A stretch of DNA of 64,000 nt from an uncultured Clostridia bacterium (GCA_934630705.1 CAKTWP010000011.1:1-64000), one strand, 5' to 3'; shown: positions 16,619-24,234, numbered from the stretch's first letter. Notes: generated by a model not told the origin, from the letters alone. Translations and numbers: made by a program.

Positions 16619-17517
16619 GAATGATCCAGGATGCTGCCGTCCACATTGAAGTCCAGCAGGAACACCTTCTCGTAGTCGCCGGGTTCGTCGCTCTTCTTGC
16701 GATAAACCTCCTGGATGCCGAAGTCCACGTAGTTATCGCCATGGTCCTGCATGTTCTTGTCGTATACCCAGCCGACGGTCTGACCGGCGATACTGCGGTC
16801 AATCCCCAGCATGTCGTATACGTCATTCAGGAACAGGAATCCATTCGCGATCAGCATGTGGTTCGCCAGCTCCTGCTGTGCCTTGAGGAAGAACAGGTTG
16901 TAGTCAGCGTTCGGTTCCGCTGCGCGCGCCTCACCATAGCAGAAATACCGGGCGTAATCGGACGGCATCGAGTTGTCTACCACGGTCACGTTCTTCTTGA
17001 CCTTCTTCTCCTTGCCGTTCTCATCCGTCTCGATCACTTCGATCTTCTCCTGATGGGCGCCGATTCTGAGCTCCCGGTCCACCTGCTCACCGAAACGATC
17101 CACCACGCGGCTGCGATACTGCTTGAAGCTGGTGTCGATCGCCGTGTAAGCCGCGGCCAGCGCCAGATTGCGCTTGCGCAGGATGTTGTTGCTGGCCAGA
17201 ATGCCGGTGACGGACAAAGCGCCGAGCGTCACCGAAGGCCCGTAGAGCTTCGCAAACTCCACACCGGTCTTCACGTAGACCTTGGTCAGCTCCTGCTTCT
17301 CGGCGTGCTCATCCGGCTCTGCCTTATACTTCTTGTGAACGGCCTCGGCGTTCTCCCTATGGGCTTCCAGCACAGGATCGAGTCTCCTCGTCGCCTTGCA
17401 GGCCATTACCGCACTGGTGATGACGCCCGCGATGCCCGTGAATACCAGGATCTCCGGGCTGTGCTTTTTCAGGGTTAACTTCGCCCCGTTCAAAAAGGGT
17501 TTCACATCGAGTTTCAT
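16591..17517 (-). CDS. DUF6353-like membrane protein, paralogue 1 (308 aa)
   Basis: N-terminus KKHSPEILVFTGIAGVITSA matches the DUF6353 pattern (SPEIL-x3-GI-x-G-x-x-T-(S/T)-x-x-A-x-KAT). Two further hydrophobic segments follow (SVTLGALSVTGILASNNILR), then a cytoplasmic domain with a YFCYGEARAAEPNADYNLFF segment. Paralogues at 19,885 and 21,328 share the same layout. Function unknown; the family is confined to phages and related elements as far as I know. Start ATG 17517 after AAGGAGG. Confidence 0.82.
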   Translation of the reverse strand: MKLDVKPFLNGAKLTLKKHSPEILVFTGIAGVITSAVMACKATRRLDPVLEAHRENAEAVHKKYKAEPDEHAEKQELTKVYVKTGVEFAKLYGPSVTLGALSVTGILASNNILRKRNLALAAAYTAIDTSFKQYRSRVVDRFGEQVDRELRIGAHQEKIEVIETDENGKEKKVKKNVTVVDNSMPSDYARYFCYGEARAAEPNADYNLFFLKAQQELANHMLIANGFLFLNDVYDMLGIDRSIAGQTVGWVYDKNMQDHGDNYVDFGIQEVYRKKSDEPGDYEKVFLLDFNVDGSILDHSLDKGLITR

Positions 17518-17577
17518 TTCTTTTCCTCCTTATGTTGCACGCATGCCCTGCGCTTTCGCTTGCTCTTCCTTCTCCTA

Positions 17578-17985
17578 TTACTTGTTTGTTACCGCGTCCA
17601 TGGCACAGCTTGTCGAAATTGTCGCCAGCTTGCGCAGTTCTTCGTCACGCTTTTCCACGATGCCAATCAGCCGATTCAGATACCACCGGGCTTTCTTCAG
17701 ATCTTCAAGCCCGTTCTTGCTCTTCCAGCGGCACATGTATTTGAGTACGTTTCCCGTGTTCGTGGCCTCACCACCCACCAGATCCTCGGTAAAGGACTCA
17801 ATCACGTCGATAGTCTCCAAGCCGCTTTTGCTCTGGTAATGCTTGGGGTGATTCACGTTGTCCGCGGGCTTTGCCGTTCTAGTTTCGTTATAGCACGTAC
17901 TAAGCTCACCATAGGCTTTCTTGATGCTGTCGAATGCCGATTTAGCAGTAGGTTCCATGATAGCAGTTTCAGAATTCACGTCCAT
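17578..17985 (-). CDS. DUF3310 domain protein
   Basis: 135 residues from ATG 17985. Contains the DUF3310 motif VNHPKHYQSKSGLETIDVIE (~43-62) and the downstream NTGNVLKYMCRWKSKNGLED. DUF3310 occurs in many phages, sometimes called nucleotide kinase-like, without proven activity. The start overlaps the upstream Lar-like gene by 17 nt. Confidence 0.88.
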   Translation of the reverse strand: MDVNSETAIMEPTAKSAFDSIKKAYGELSTCYNETRTAKPADNVNHPKHYQSKSGLETIDVIESFTEDLVGGEATNTGNVLKYMCRWKSKNGLEDLKKARWYLNRLIGIVEKRDEELRKLATISTSCAMDAVTNK

Positions 17986-18211
17986 AAATATGGTATCTCC
18001 TTTCCTTTCTCGTGGGAGCAACAGGATTGTTCATGTGGTTCCAGAACCACCTCGTGCGCCACTTGAAGCGACTCTTCCTGCTGGCAACTCCGCAGTGATT
18101 ACAGCGGATATAATACTCGGTCGATTTCTTGACCGGCGTTCCGTCCAGGACCATCAATGTCGTGCTGCGCCAGCCACACCACGGACAGGCCCTTAATTTC
18201 ATCTTCGTCAT
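17969..18211 (-). CDS. Lar-like restriction alleviation / zinc-ribbon protein
   Basis: 80 residues with two zinc-binding pairs, LRACPWCGWRS and YYIRCNHCGVAS, separated by ~25 residues as in Lar family restriction alleviation proteins. Lar of Rac prophage modulates type I restriction; in this phage a counter-restriction role is plausible but rests only on the zinc ribbon. Overlaps both neighbours. Confidence 0.7.
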   Translation of the reverse strand: MTKMKLRACPWCGWRSTTLMVLDGTPVKKSTEYYIRCNHCGVASRKSRFKWRTRWFWNHMNNPVAPTRKERRYHIYGREF

Positions 18212-18822
18212 AGGCTCGTTGCCCTCGGAAGATTGATGATGTAGCCGTCACGGACACGTTCTACATGAGCAGACCTCAGATCGGTCCAGCCGTACTTATT
18301 GTCCGTGTAGTTGCAGCTGATGCCGGCCATGTCGAACAGGTCTGCCACGCTCACCACCTCAAAGCGCTCCAGCAGCTCTTCCATGCGATAGAGCACCTCT
18401 TCGGCGTCGCCACGATTGTCAAATACGATGTCATCGTAGCTGTACTGCGCCTGGGCCTGGGCTCTGGGCATGGCGTAATCGCGCCGTTCATCGGGATCGC
18501 GGTAATACTGGCGATAGCTCACCTTAGCGCCGATGCTGTTGCCGCCCTTTCCGCGAGTCGATTCGCCCAACAACATATTGATACCGTTACACACGATGTC
18601 ACTGATTGCCCTCTTGATGGAGGGAACCAGCACGTCCATCAAAATATAACTCTTGACAGAATCCACATCACCGGGCATGAAAGTGCTCGCAGCGCGGCTC
18701 AGGCCAGTTTTCTTCCGCTGCTTTACGGTGCCGGTGACCACCTTTTCGATCTTCTTATCCTCTATCGGCTCATGCGCCTGCTCCTTGGAGCGATGAGAAT
18801 TGGACTTATATTCTTCTGCCAT
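18208..18822 (-). CDS. Conserved phage protein (204 aa)
   Basis: Start ATG 18822 after AAAGGAGG. Basic N-terminus, central helix (VKSYILMDVLVPSIKRAISD), linker rich in Gln/Ala/Tyr, and a conserved C-terminal domain SYDDIVFDNRGDAEEVLYRM then VSVADLFDMAGISCNYTDNK, YGWTDLRSAHVERVRDGYII. I recognise the C-terminal domain from many Clostridia phages; role unknown. Confidence 0.78.
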   Translation of the reverse strand: MAEEYKSNSHRSKEQAHEPIEDKKIEKVVTGTVKQRKKTGLSRAASTFMPGDVDSVKSYILMDVLVPSIKRAISDIVCNGINMLLGESTRGKGGNSIGAKVSYRQYYRDPDERRDYAMPRAQAQAQYSYDDIVFDNRGDAEEVLYRMEELLERFEVVSVADLFDMAGISCNYTDNKYGWTDLRSAHVERVRDGYIINLPRATSL

Positions 18823-18842
18823 GAATGGCATCCTCCTTTTCA

Positions 18843-18913
18843 TTCGCCCCCGTGCTCGCTTTCAGCGGCCCGCGGGTACAGCCGGCAAAATATCATTTTG
18901 TCCGGCTTAGTCG
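18843..18913 (-). repeat. Structured leader repeat, copy A
   Basis: Near-identical over ~57 bp to copy B at 19,221-19,290 (one 1-bp indel). Minus strand folds as AGCCGG-a-CAAAAT gat ATTTTG-CCGGCT, followed by a second GC-rich stretch up to the AAAGGAGG of the gene at 18,822. Also encodes a possible 18-residue peptide beginning MIFCRLYPRAAESEHG. Confidence 0.8.
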
Positions 18914-18929
18914 TCGCGTTGCTCCTCCC

Positions 18930-19199
18930 TCAATTCGCGACGCGAAACCGACGCTTCCTGCCAATGCCCATTTGGGCGCGATAGCCGTCCGCAGCCAGGC
19001 TGCCGCTGGTCACGCGACGCCACACGGGCTGATGCTGCTTCTGGATCTTTGCCAGCTGCTTGCGGCCCCGGTTGGTACGCTGCATGTTCTGGTTACTGGT
19101 ATGAGACATCCCAAGACCCATAACCTTATTGACGTGGGGAACGCCCATGGCCTTTAGCCGGGCTTTGGCAATCGCACGAATAAATGAACGCATACTCAT
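18930..19199 (-). CDS. Small basic protein (89 aa)
   Basis: Very basic: RAIAKARLKAMGVPHVNKVM and RTNRGRKQLAKIQKQH, ending GIGRKRRFRVAN. Charge suggests nucleic-acid binding. Start ATG 19199 with GGAG nine nt upstream. Preceded by leader copy B, followed by leader copy A. Confidence 0.68.
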   Translation of the reverse strand: MSMRSFIRAIAKARLKAMGVPHVNKVMGLGMSHTSNQNMQRTNRGRKQLAKIQKQHQPVWRRVTSGSLAADGYRAQMGIGRKRRFRVAN

Positions 19200-19220
19200 T
19201 TGTCATTTCTCCTTTCAAAC

Positions 19221-19290
19221 TTCGCCCCGTGCTCGCTTTCAGCGGCCCGCGGGTACAGCCGGCAAAATATCATTTTGCTTGGCTTAGTCG
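19221..19290 (-). repeat. Structured leader repeat, copy B
   Basis: Second copy of the leader (see 18,843-18,913); differs after the A/T hairpin (AGCCAAG instead of AGCCGGA) and has a GGCC agaa GGCC hairpin just upstream. The peptide frame is open for 25 codons here and reaches the ribosome-binding site of the next gene. Confidence 0.8.
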
Positions 19291-19317
19291 GCCTTCTGGC
19301 CTCCCTATAGAAAACAG

Positions 19318-19356
19318 AAAAGGGAAAGCACTGTGCGTTCAGTGCTTTCGCCTTTG
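19318..19356 (-). terminator. Rho-independent terminator
   Basis: Minus strand: GGCGAAAGCACTGAACGCACAG ends the stem with GTGCTTTCCC, i.e. GAAAGCACTG / CAGTGCTTTC, followed by CTTTTCTGTTTTC. It ends the unit of the gene 19,368-19,649. Confidence 0.8.
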
Positions 19357-19367
19357 TCGGGTCTTCC

Positions 19368-19649
19368 TTACTCGTCGATTTCGGGAACCTCATCCAGGTC
19401 CATGTTATCCAGGTCGATCTCTTCCTCTTCGGTCTTCTTGGGTTTCTTGGCCGCCTTCCTCTTGTTGATCAGGCCCTTGATCTTGCGCCCCAGCGGCTTC
19501 ACCGCGAACTCCCATGCAGCAATGCTGACAGCTCCGATGACGCCCACCTTCGCCGCGGTCTTCAGGCCCGACTTACCAGTCGGAACATCTTCCGTGATCT
19601 CCTCGATCGCCTCAGTGGTGATGATGTCATTGTTTTCAATGTTTTCCAT
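19368..19649 (-). CDS. Membrane protein with acidic C-terminus (93 aa)
   Basis: Acidic N-terminus, one hydrophobic segment AAKVGVIGAVSIAAWEFAV (residues ~32-50), a basic patch (KRKAAKKPKK) and an acidic tail (EEEEIDLDNMDLDEVPEIDE). Start ATG 19649 after AAAGGAG. No family recognised. Confidence 0.72.
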   Translation of the reverse strand: MENIENNDIITTEAIEEITEDVPTGKSGLKTAAKVGVIGAVSIAAWEFAVKPLGRKIKGLINKRKAAKKPKKTEEEEIDLDNMDLDEVPEIDE

Positions 19650-19670
19650 GATTTATTTCTCCTTTCGATT

Positions 19671-19839
19671 TTAGGGTTTGGTCCCTTCATAAAGCACCTT
19701 GAAAATTTCGCGGATGTCGTTGGCGAAGTCCTTGAAGGTAAACGAATAATGCGCCAATGCAATACGCACGATCACGACGACAGAAAAAAATGCCGAACCC
19801 CAAAAGCCCGGCAAGTACAGCTATTATAAAGTTTTGCAT
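19671..19839 (-). pseudogene. Small membrane protein gene split by a 1-nt frameshift at a T7 run
   Basis: ATG 19839 follows AGGAGG. The opening frame gives MQNFIIAVLAGLLGFGIFF, then goes off course after seven T (A run at 19,784-19,790 on the plus strand). If one T is skipped, the frame continues SVVVIVRIALAHYSFTFKDF and ends EIFKVLYEGTKP at 19,671, a sensible 54-residue single-span protein. Either a real or assembly indel, or expression through polymerase or ribosome slippage on the homopolymer. Unshifted, the frame stops after ~49 codons in low-quality sequence. Confidence 0.55.
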
Positions 19840-19884
19840 TGGCTCCTCCTCACACTACCCGTTTACGACCAGCCACTCAGCACT

Positions 19885-20676
19885 TCATTTGTCATAGTCG
19901 TACGTCGGAGGAATCAGGTGACTTACCACAAGACATGGCGTCCGACCATTGACAAGCTGACTGGAAAACCTCAGCTCGATCATGCCGTCATCCACATTCC
20001 AACCGAGATCCTCGCCGATATCCACAGCAGGCAGTCCGATCTCCATATAGAATTCATTGAGGGAAATATAAGGTTCACTCATCGTGGCCATCTGCCGGTT
20101 CAGTTTATTCTCAGCCCGCTTGAGTGTCTCTACATCGGAATAGAAATACCGACCGAACATGCTGTCATAGCACAGCGTCTGTCCGGCGGGTCCTTCCACA
20201 ACGGGCAGCTCGTCCGTACTTGCCGGGGGCGGATTGCGTTCAACCCGGTCTCGGTCGATGGCGTCCAGAATTGCAGATTCCTTCTTTTCTCCCAGTGTCT
20301 CGACCACCTTTGCGCGGTACTCCCGAAGGCTCGTCTCCGCCAGGCTGGCAGCCGTTGCCAGAGCCGCGTTCCGACGCCCGTTCAGTGTGCTCGCTCCGAT
20401 CAGGCAGGCCACGGACACGGTGCCGGTTACACCCGCCGGAATATAGCACTTCCAGGCAGTCTGGATCGTCTGAGCGGCCGTCAGGTTCTTGTGATGCTCA
20501 GCTTTCTTCCTTGCCTCGATTCTCCGCATCGCTTCAGGCGTCGCCTTTACCGCCAATACGGTCGTCGTTACCATGCCCCCGATCCCAACGCCTGTCAGGA
20601 TTTCGGGAGACTTGCGCTTCAGGATCCGCAGGATGTTGTTGCCGACCCCTTTCCAATCAATTTTCTGCATCTTCAT
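19885..20676 (-). CDS. DUF6353-like membrane protein, paralogue 2 (263 aa)
   Basis: KRKSPEILTGVGIGGMVTTT followed by LAVKATPEAMRRIEARKK is a textbook DUF6353 start; a second hydrophobic region (YIPAGVTGTVSVACLIGAS) and a repeat-like LNGRRNAALATAASLAETSL segment follow, then a soluble domain with CYDSMFGRYFYSDVETLKRA. Start ATG 20676 after AAAAGGAG. Overlaps the upstream gene by 20 nt. Confidence 0.82.
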   Translation of the reverse strand: MKMQKIDWKGVGNNILRILKRKSPEILTGVGIGGMVTTTVLAVKATPEAMRRIEARKKAEHHKNLTAAQTIQTAWKCYIPAGVTGTVSVACLIGASTLNGRRNAALATAASLAETSLREYRAKVVETLGEKKESAILDAIDRDRVERNPPPASTDELPVVEGPAGQTLCYDSMFGRYFYSDVETLKRAENKLNRQMATMSEPYISLNEFYMEIGLPAVDIGEDLGWNVDDGMIELRFSSQLVNGRTPCLVVSHLIPPTYDYDK

Positions 20677-21001
20677 TTTGCTCCTTTTCAACAGTCTTCA
20701 GATACCTCAGAATGTTTCCGACCTCATGTTCCATCAGAGCCGCGAACCTATGTGTTTCAAAGTGATCGTCATCTGATTCTCCCAAAACCCGGTCCAGGTC
20801 TGAGTAAATCTTATAGACGACTTCAATGGGGCCGTCCTTGGCGCATCGAATTTTCCGAATCATCTCATCGATCAGAAACCTGCCGTATATACAGGTCCGA
20901 AACAACGTATCCCGCTTTGGGAATACAATGAGTTTTGCGTTATATCGATACACCACTCTGCGATACCTTCGCAGCAACGATATCGCTTCTTCCCGCGTCA
21001 T
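20657..21001 (-). CDS. Hypothetical phage protein (114 aa)
   Basis: Start ATG 21001 (MTREEAISLLRRYRRVVYRY), chosen because the longer in-frame ORF runs back through the upstream terminator. All-helical, basic first half and acidic second half; the opening matches small phage proteins of unknown function. A GGAGG lies about 15 nt upstream, longer than ideal. Confidence 0.68.
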   Translation of the reverse strand: MTREEAISLLRRYRRVVYRYNAKLIVFPKRDTLFRTCIYGRFLIDEMIRKIRCAKDGPIEVVYKIYSDLDRVLGESDDDHFETHRFAALMEHEVGNILRYLKTVEKEQNEDAEN

Positions 21002-21057
21002 GCCCGATCTCGCGCCTCCTTTCCTTTTTCGGCCTCGCCTTTCGGGCTCCATTAAGC

Positions 21058-21098
21058 CTAAAGGAAAGAGCCCTTGCAATCGGGCTCTTGCTCCTTTA
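21058..21098 (-). terminator. Rho-independent terminator, GATTGCAA loop
   Basis: Minus-strand GAGCCC gattgcaa GGGCTC extended by AAAGGA / TCCTTT pairing, overlapping the stop of the gene at 21,096. The same 8-nt loop occurs in the terminators at 24,617, 27,006 and 27,806. Confidence 0.88.
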
Positions 21099-21269
21099 GG
21101 CTTCCTTCTTTGCCAGTGCGGTCGTCACGGCTTCGTTGACCTTCTCCGCAATCTTAGCATCGGTCTTCTTGTCCTCGACGAAGCTTGAGAACAGGCTCGC
21201 TGCCAGTCCAAACACCGTCGCTCCAATGCCCAATGCCTTGAGCGTGTCGATCTTCTTTTCTTTCTTCAT
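21096..21269 (-). CDS. Small membrane protein (57 aa)
   Basis: ATG 21269 after AAAAGGAGG. Basic start MKKEKKIDTLKALGIGA, helix TVFGLAASLFSSFV, then a charged helix (KIAEKVNEAVTTALAKKEA). A complete single-gene cassette: promoter at 21,301-21,324 and terminator at 21,058-21,098. Confidence 0.75.
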   Translation of the reverse strand: MKKEKKIDTLKALGIGATVFGLAASLFSSFVEDKKTDAKIAEKVNEAVTTALAKKEA

Positions 21270-21300
21270 GATGATTCCTCCTTTTCAAATATGGGTTTCC

Positions 21301-21324
21301 ATAATAGCCGCTGTTTAGTTCGCG
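21301..21324 (-). promoter_or_regulatory. Phage cassette promoter (CGCGAA-12-TATTAT)
   Basis: Minus strand CGCGAA (21,319-21,324), 12 nt, TATTAT (21,301-21,306) followed by GGAA. Same boxes with exactly the same spacing recur seven more times to 28 kb. Drives the 57-residue gene at 21,269. Confidence 0.75.
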
Positions 21325-21327
21325 GAA

Positions 21328-22176
21328 TCAGTCCACACCACAGGTCGGCACCTTGTCTTCTCCGTCGTATTCCGGATCGTCCAGAGCGTGCGGCGCAAAC
21401 GGCATGTCGATGGCGCATACCATCATTTTATCCTCTGTCAGATAATAACGATGGTTGAAATCGATCCATCGATAGCCGTATTGCGTTTCGCCGATATACT
21501 CGTCCCAGCCGTTTTTATCCCCGTCCTTCACAGGCGGTAGATCGAGGATTTGCAGAAACTCGTTGAACGTCGCCGAGCCCTTGAGCACAAAATATCGGTT
21601 CAGCTCATATTCAGCTTTGAGAATCTGCTCCATCGTCCGCTCAAAGAACTGCGGGTAGCCTTCGAGATAGAAGGTCTGACCCTCATCCCATGGCGGCCGG
21701 TCATCCTCAAAATCCCGATTTTCCTGTTCCATGGTCTTTTCAATCATCTCGTCCGTGCCCGGCCCGCACAGCATCCTGACCTTATCTCTGTAAGCCTCGA
21801 GCGAGCTTGCCAGGGCCGTGTACGCGCTGGCGAGAGCCGCCTGCTGCTTCCGGCTGAGTGCGCTTGCGCCGAATATGCACGCCAGAGAACCCACGCAAAC
21901 GGCTACGGTCGGGACATATTCCTTCCAGCAAACCTGCACCGTCTCGAAGACGGTCAGACTCGGCATCTCATAGCTCCCATCATCATTCTTTTTGACCTCG
22001 CCTTCGCAATCGCCGTTAAGAATCTCTTCCCCTTTGTCGATCTGCGCGGTCTGAATCTTATCCATCGCCTTGGGCGTAGCCCTGACCGCCAGTATGACGG
22101 TCGCTATCACACCACCGGCGCCAAGGCAGGTCAGGATGGTGGAAGCGTTTTTCTTGAACCAATCAGGACTGTTCAT
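21328..22176 (-). CDS. DUF6353-like membrane protein, paralogue 3 (282 aa)
   Basis: NASTILTCLGAGGVIATVIL then AVRATPKAMDKIQTAQ repeats the layout of paralogue 2 (LAVKATPEAMRRIEA). Second membrane region YVPTVAVCVGSLACIFGAS and the shared LSRKQQAALASAYTALASSL segment confirm common ancestry; the C-terminal domain is diverged. Start ATG 22176 lies within the end of the upstream gene. Confidence 0.82.
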   Translation of the reverse strand: MNSPDWFKKNASTILTCLGAGGVIATVILAVRATPKAMDKIQTAQIDKGEEILNGDCEGEVKKNDDGSYEMPSLTVFETVQVCWKEYVPTVAVCVGSLACIFGASALSRKQQAALASAYTALASSLEAYRDKVRMLCGPGTDEMIEKTMEQENRDFEDDRPPWDEGQTFYLEGYPQFFERTMEQILKAEYELNRYFVLKGSATFNEFLQILDLPPVKDGDKNGWDEYIGETQYGYRWIDFNHRYYLTEDKMMVCAIDMPFAPHALDDPEYDGEDKVPTCGVD

Positions 22177-22555
22177 GAACTTTATCTACCTCCGTTCTTT
22201 TCGGATACTTGCGCTCCAAGTAATCAATATTGTGGTCAATGAGACTCTTTTTCCAATTCAGATCATGCTTAAGAGAGTCAATTACAACCATCGAATGACG
22301 AACAGCCTGAACAATCTCAAGCTCTGTTGCTCCTTGCAGGACCATTCTCTCGATGAGATGCGCGATTCGACCCATCTGAATCCTGTGAATAGTATGATTG
22401 TTGATCTTGGCATGGTCCGCACATTCAAATGCGTATTCAGTCTTCGGGTCGAAGTCCATGATATACGGAGACACATCCATTGGTTTCAGAGCATTCAAAT
22501 CAATATCATGTGCTTCGCAATAGTCTTTAATCCATCTTTCAGTAACCTTATTCAT
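22163..22555 (-). CDS. Conserved phage/mobile-element protein (130 aa)
   Basis: Start ATG 22555 (8 nt from GGAG). Segment IGRIAHLIERMVLQGATELE-like (here MGRIAHLIERMVLQGATELE) and RHSMVVIDSLKHDLNWKKSL with IDYLERKYPK matches a frequent Clostridia phage and ICE family of unknown function. Soluble, helical. Confidence 0.72.
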   Translation of the reverse strand: MNKVTERWIKDYCEAHDIDLNALKPMDVSPYIMDFDPKTEYAFECADHAKINNHTIHRIQMGRIAHLIERMVLQGATELEIVQAVRHSMVVIDSLKHDLNWKKSLIDHNIDYLERKYPKRTEVDKVHEQS

Positions 22556-22557
22556 CT

Positions 22558-22959
22558 TCATTTCTCCTTTTCAATTAAGTTCTGTAAGTTCGTGAATGGT
22601 TCCTGATCCATGAAGCCGATTCTCTGCTTACACAGATCATCAGCCACTTCCGGCGCAAATATAGCCCGAATGGCGTTCTCCTTGAGGATCATGTGACGAC
22701 CCGTCGGATACGCGCCATACCAGGCAGGCTGCTTTGGGTGGGCAATCGGATGATCCGTCGCCTCGATCAGGTCAATTCCCTGTTTGCGCAATTCCTTGCA
22801 AGCGTCGCAGGGCTCGTAGTCGCCAATCAGCCAGGTCGATCTGGGCGCTTCCGCATCCCCGGGAAGCTTGCCCAGCAAAGCAATCTCGTTCTTTTCCTTT
22901 CCGCACCAGAAGCATATCGGGATCGTAGGGTTTACACCATGCTTCTGTGAAATCTTAAT
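22558..22959 (-). CDS. Zinc-motif phage protein without a canonical start codon
   Basis: Clear coding sequence ISQKHGVNPTIPICFWCGKE, then LLGKLPGDAEAP, DYEPCDACKELR. The CFWCG and CDAC pairs suggest zinc binding. The frame holds no ATG, GTG or TTG between an upstream stop and the first CxxC pair; an AAAGGAGG ends at 22,977. The start given, ATT 22959, is my best guess; ACG 22974 is too close to the site. A TTG at 22878 would remove the first CxxC. Possible rare initiation, coupling or a mutated start. Confidence 0.6.
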   Translation of the reverse strand: MKISQKHGVNPTIPICFWCGKEKNEIALLGKLPGDAEAPRSTWLIGDYEPCDACKELRKQGIDLIEATDHPIAHPKQPAWYGAYPTGRHMILKENAIRAIFAPEVADDLCKQRIGFMDQEPFTNLQNLIEKEK

Positions 22960-23143
22960 GCTCTTGGTTTTCGTTTCCTCCTTTACGCAATGGGCAGCTC
23001 TTACATCTCGTCTTCCTATGCTGTTCGGTCAGCACCTCTTCTTCAGTCAGTTCACACATCGAACCGACGTAAAAGCCATCGACTGCATGTTCGCATACGT
23101 CGCAGCTTGTGGGGATCGCTGAACCGATATATTCCTTTTCCAT
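22955..23143 (-). CDS. Small cysteine-rich protein (62 aa)
   Basis: MEKEYIGSAIPTSCDVCEHA, then VGSMCELTEEEV, then TRCKSCPLRKGGNENQEH: CxxC, C, CxxC as in the 47-residue protein at 1,831. Probably zinc binding. Start ATG 23143 has only a weak GGGGGC upstream. Confidence 0.7.
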   Translation of the reverse strand: MEKEYIGSAIPTSCDVCEHAVDGFYVGSMCELTEEEVLTEQHRKTRCKSCPLRKGGNENQEH

Positions 23144-23164
23144 TACTTTGCCCCCTTTCCAGCT

Positions 23165-23347
23165 TCACTGTTTGGGCGGTATCCAACCGCACTGGCAATA
23201 AGAATTGCGGTGCACCATGCGTCTGCGCTCGTTTTTGTGGCTCTCCTTAACAAGCCTGCGCATTTCCAATTTCTCTTCCCAGGGATAATTCTCAAGGAAC
23301 CACGTCAGTAGCAGCCCGCCGATCATCAAACACAACAGAAAGATCAT
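23165..23347 (-). CDS. Small membrane protein (60 aa)
   Basis: Membrane helix at the extreme N-terminus (MIFLLCLMIGGLLLTWFLE) followed by a strongly charged cytoplasmic region (MRRLVKESHKNERRRMVHRN) and a terminal CQCGW. Start ATG 23347 after GAGGAG. Confidence 0.7.
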   Translation of the reverse strand: MIFLLCLMIGGLLLTWFLENYPWEEKLEMRRLVKESHKNERRRMVHRNSYCQCGWIPPKQ

Positions 23348-23365
23348 GTCGCATCACTCCTCTCA

Positions 23366-23403
23366 AAATATAAAAGCGAAGAGACGTTGCATTGTCTCCT
23401 CGC
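23366..23403 (-). terminator. Rho-independent terminator
   Basis: Minus-strand GCGAGGAGAC aatgcaac GTCTCTTCGC followed by TTTTATATTTTG. Ends the gene 23,411-23,767. Confidence 0.85.
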
Positions 23404-23410
23404 TCTGGAA

Positions 23411-23767
23411 TCACTTCAAAACCTTGAGTTCAGCCAGAATATCGCTCAGCCGCTCACCGTTTTTCTTCCTCTGATCGATCTCCAGCCATTCCTTGTTGGA
23501 AAGTTCACGGCGTAAACACCAGTAATGGCCCAGCGACCGGTCATAGCAGTACAGGTTTTTCACCGCTTCTTCCTTGTGCAGGTTGATCCGTCTGCCAACG
23601 ACCTTGCATACGGTCGTTATGCCTCCGATCACAACCGGCGTCAGAACAAGCACTGCTTCCTTGTTCCTGTTAAACCAGTCACCGAGTTCCTCGTATCTTG
23701 CCTTCACCTCCCTTTTGAATCGCTGAAATTTCGTTTCGTTCGGGTCCGGTACCACGTAGATCTTCAT
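23411..23767 (-). CDS. Membrane-anchored phage protein (118 aa)
   Basis: Soluble N-terminal region, membrane helix KEAVLVLTPVVIGGITTVCK (~38-57), then LYCYDRSLGHYWCLRRELSN, a motif I associate with recurring phage proteins that accompany DUF6353. Start ATG 23767. Preceded by a 48-bp gap with only the ribosome-binding site region. Confidence 0.74.
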   Translation of the reverse strand: MKIYVVPDPNETKFQRFKREVKARYEELGDWFNRNKEAVLVLTPVVIGGITTVCKVVGRRINLHKEEAVKNLYCYDRSLGHYWCLRRELSNKEWLEIDQRKKNGERLSDILAELKVLK

Positions 23768-23815
23768 TTTTCACATCGCTCCTTTCGTGTGTGATTCCAT
23801 TAAAGGATGTGCAGA

Positions 23816-24214
23816 TCACGCGGTTCGAGGCTTTACGCTCACTTTCAGCTCATCTCCATCGACAAAGGCCTCGATGCGATGATCTTCAGGATGATGTACA
23901 AGCCGGCCAAGCACACTTTCTTTCTTGCTCATCAATCGCTTGAGTCCTATCATCAAGCCAAGCTTATTCTGCCTGTGCATGGGAGCAGATTCTACAATGG
24001 TCATTTCCTTTGGCTCTTCCTCAACGGCCGTTTCGATATGTCCACCGTTTTCCTTCTTGGAGGATTCCAGCGCTGCCGTCTTCTTGCGCACTTCTTCATA
24101 GTGCTGCTCTGCCTGGGCCATATCGTGTCCGGCCTGATAGGCCACGCGCCCAACCACATACAAGGCAATCAAGCCAACCGCTCCGCCGACCACGGTACTC
24201 ACAAAGTTCTTCAC
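23816..24214 (-). CDS. Membrane-anchored phage protein (132 aa)
   Basis: N-terminal helix VGGAVGLIALYVVGRVAYQA, coiled-coil region (AEQHYEEVRKKTAALESSKK) and a C-terminal domain (IEAFVDGDELKVSVKPRTA). Start ATG 24214 after GGAGGG. Followed by the unit 23,411-23,767. Confidence 0.72.
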   Translation of the reverse strand: MKNFVSTVVGGAVGLIALYVVGRVAYQAGHDMAQAEQHYEEVRKKTAALESSKKENGGHIETAVEEEPKEMTIVESAPMHRQNKLGLMIGLKRLMSKKESVLGRLVHHPEDHRIEAFVDGDELKVSVKPRTA

Positions 24215-24234
24215 CTTTCATCCCTCCAAATATA

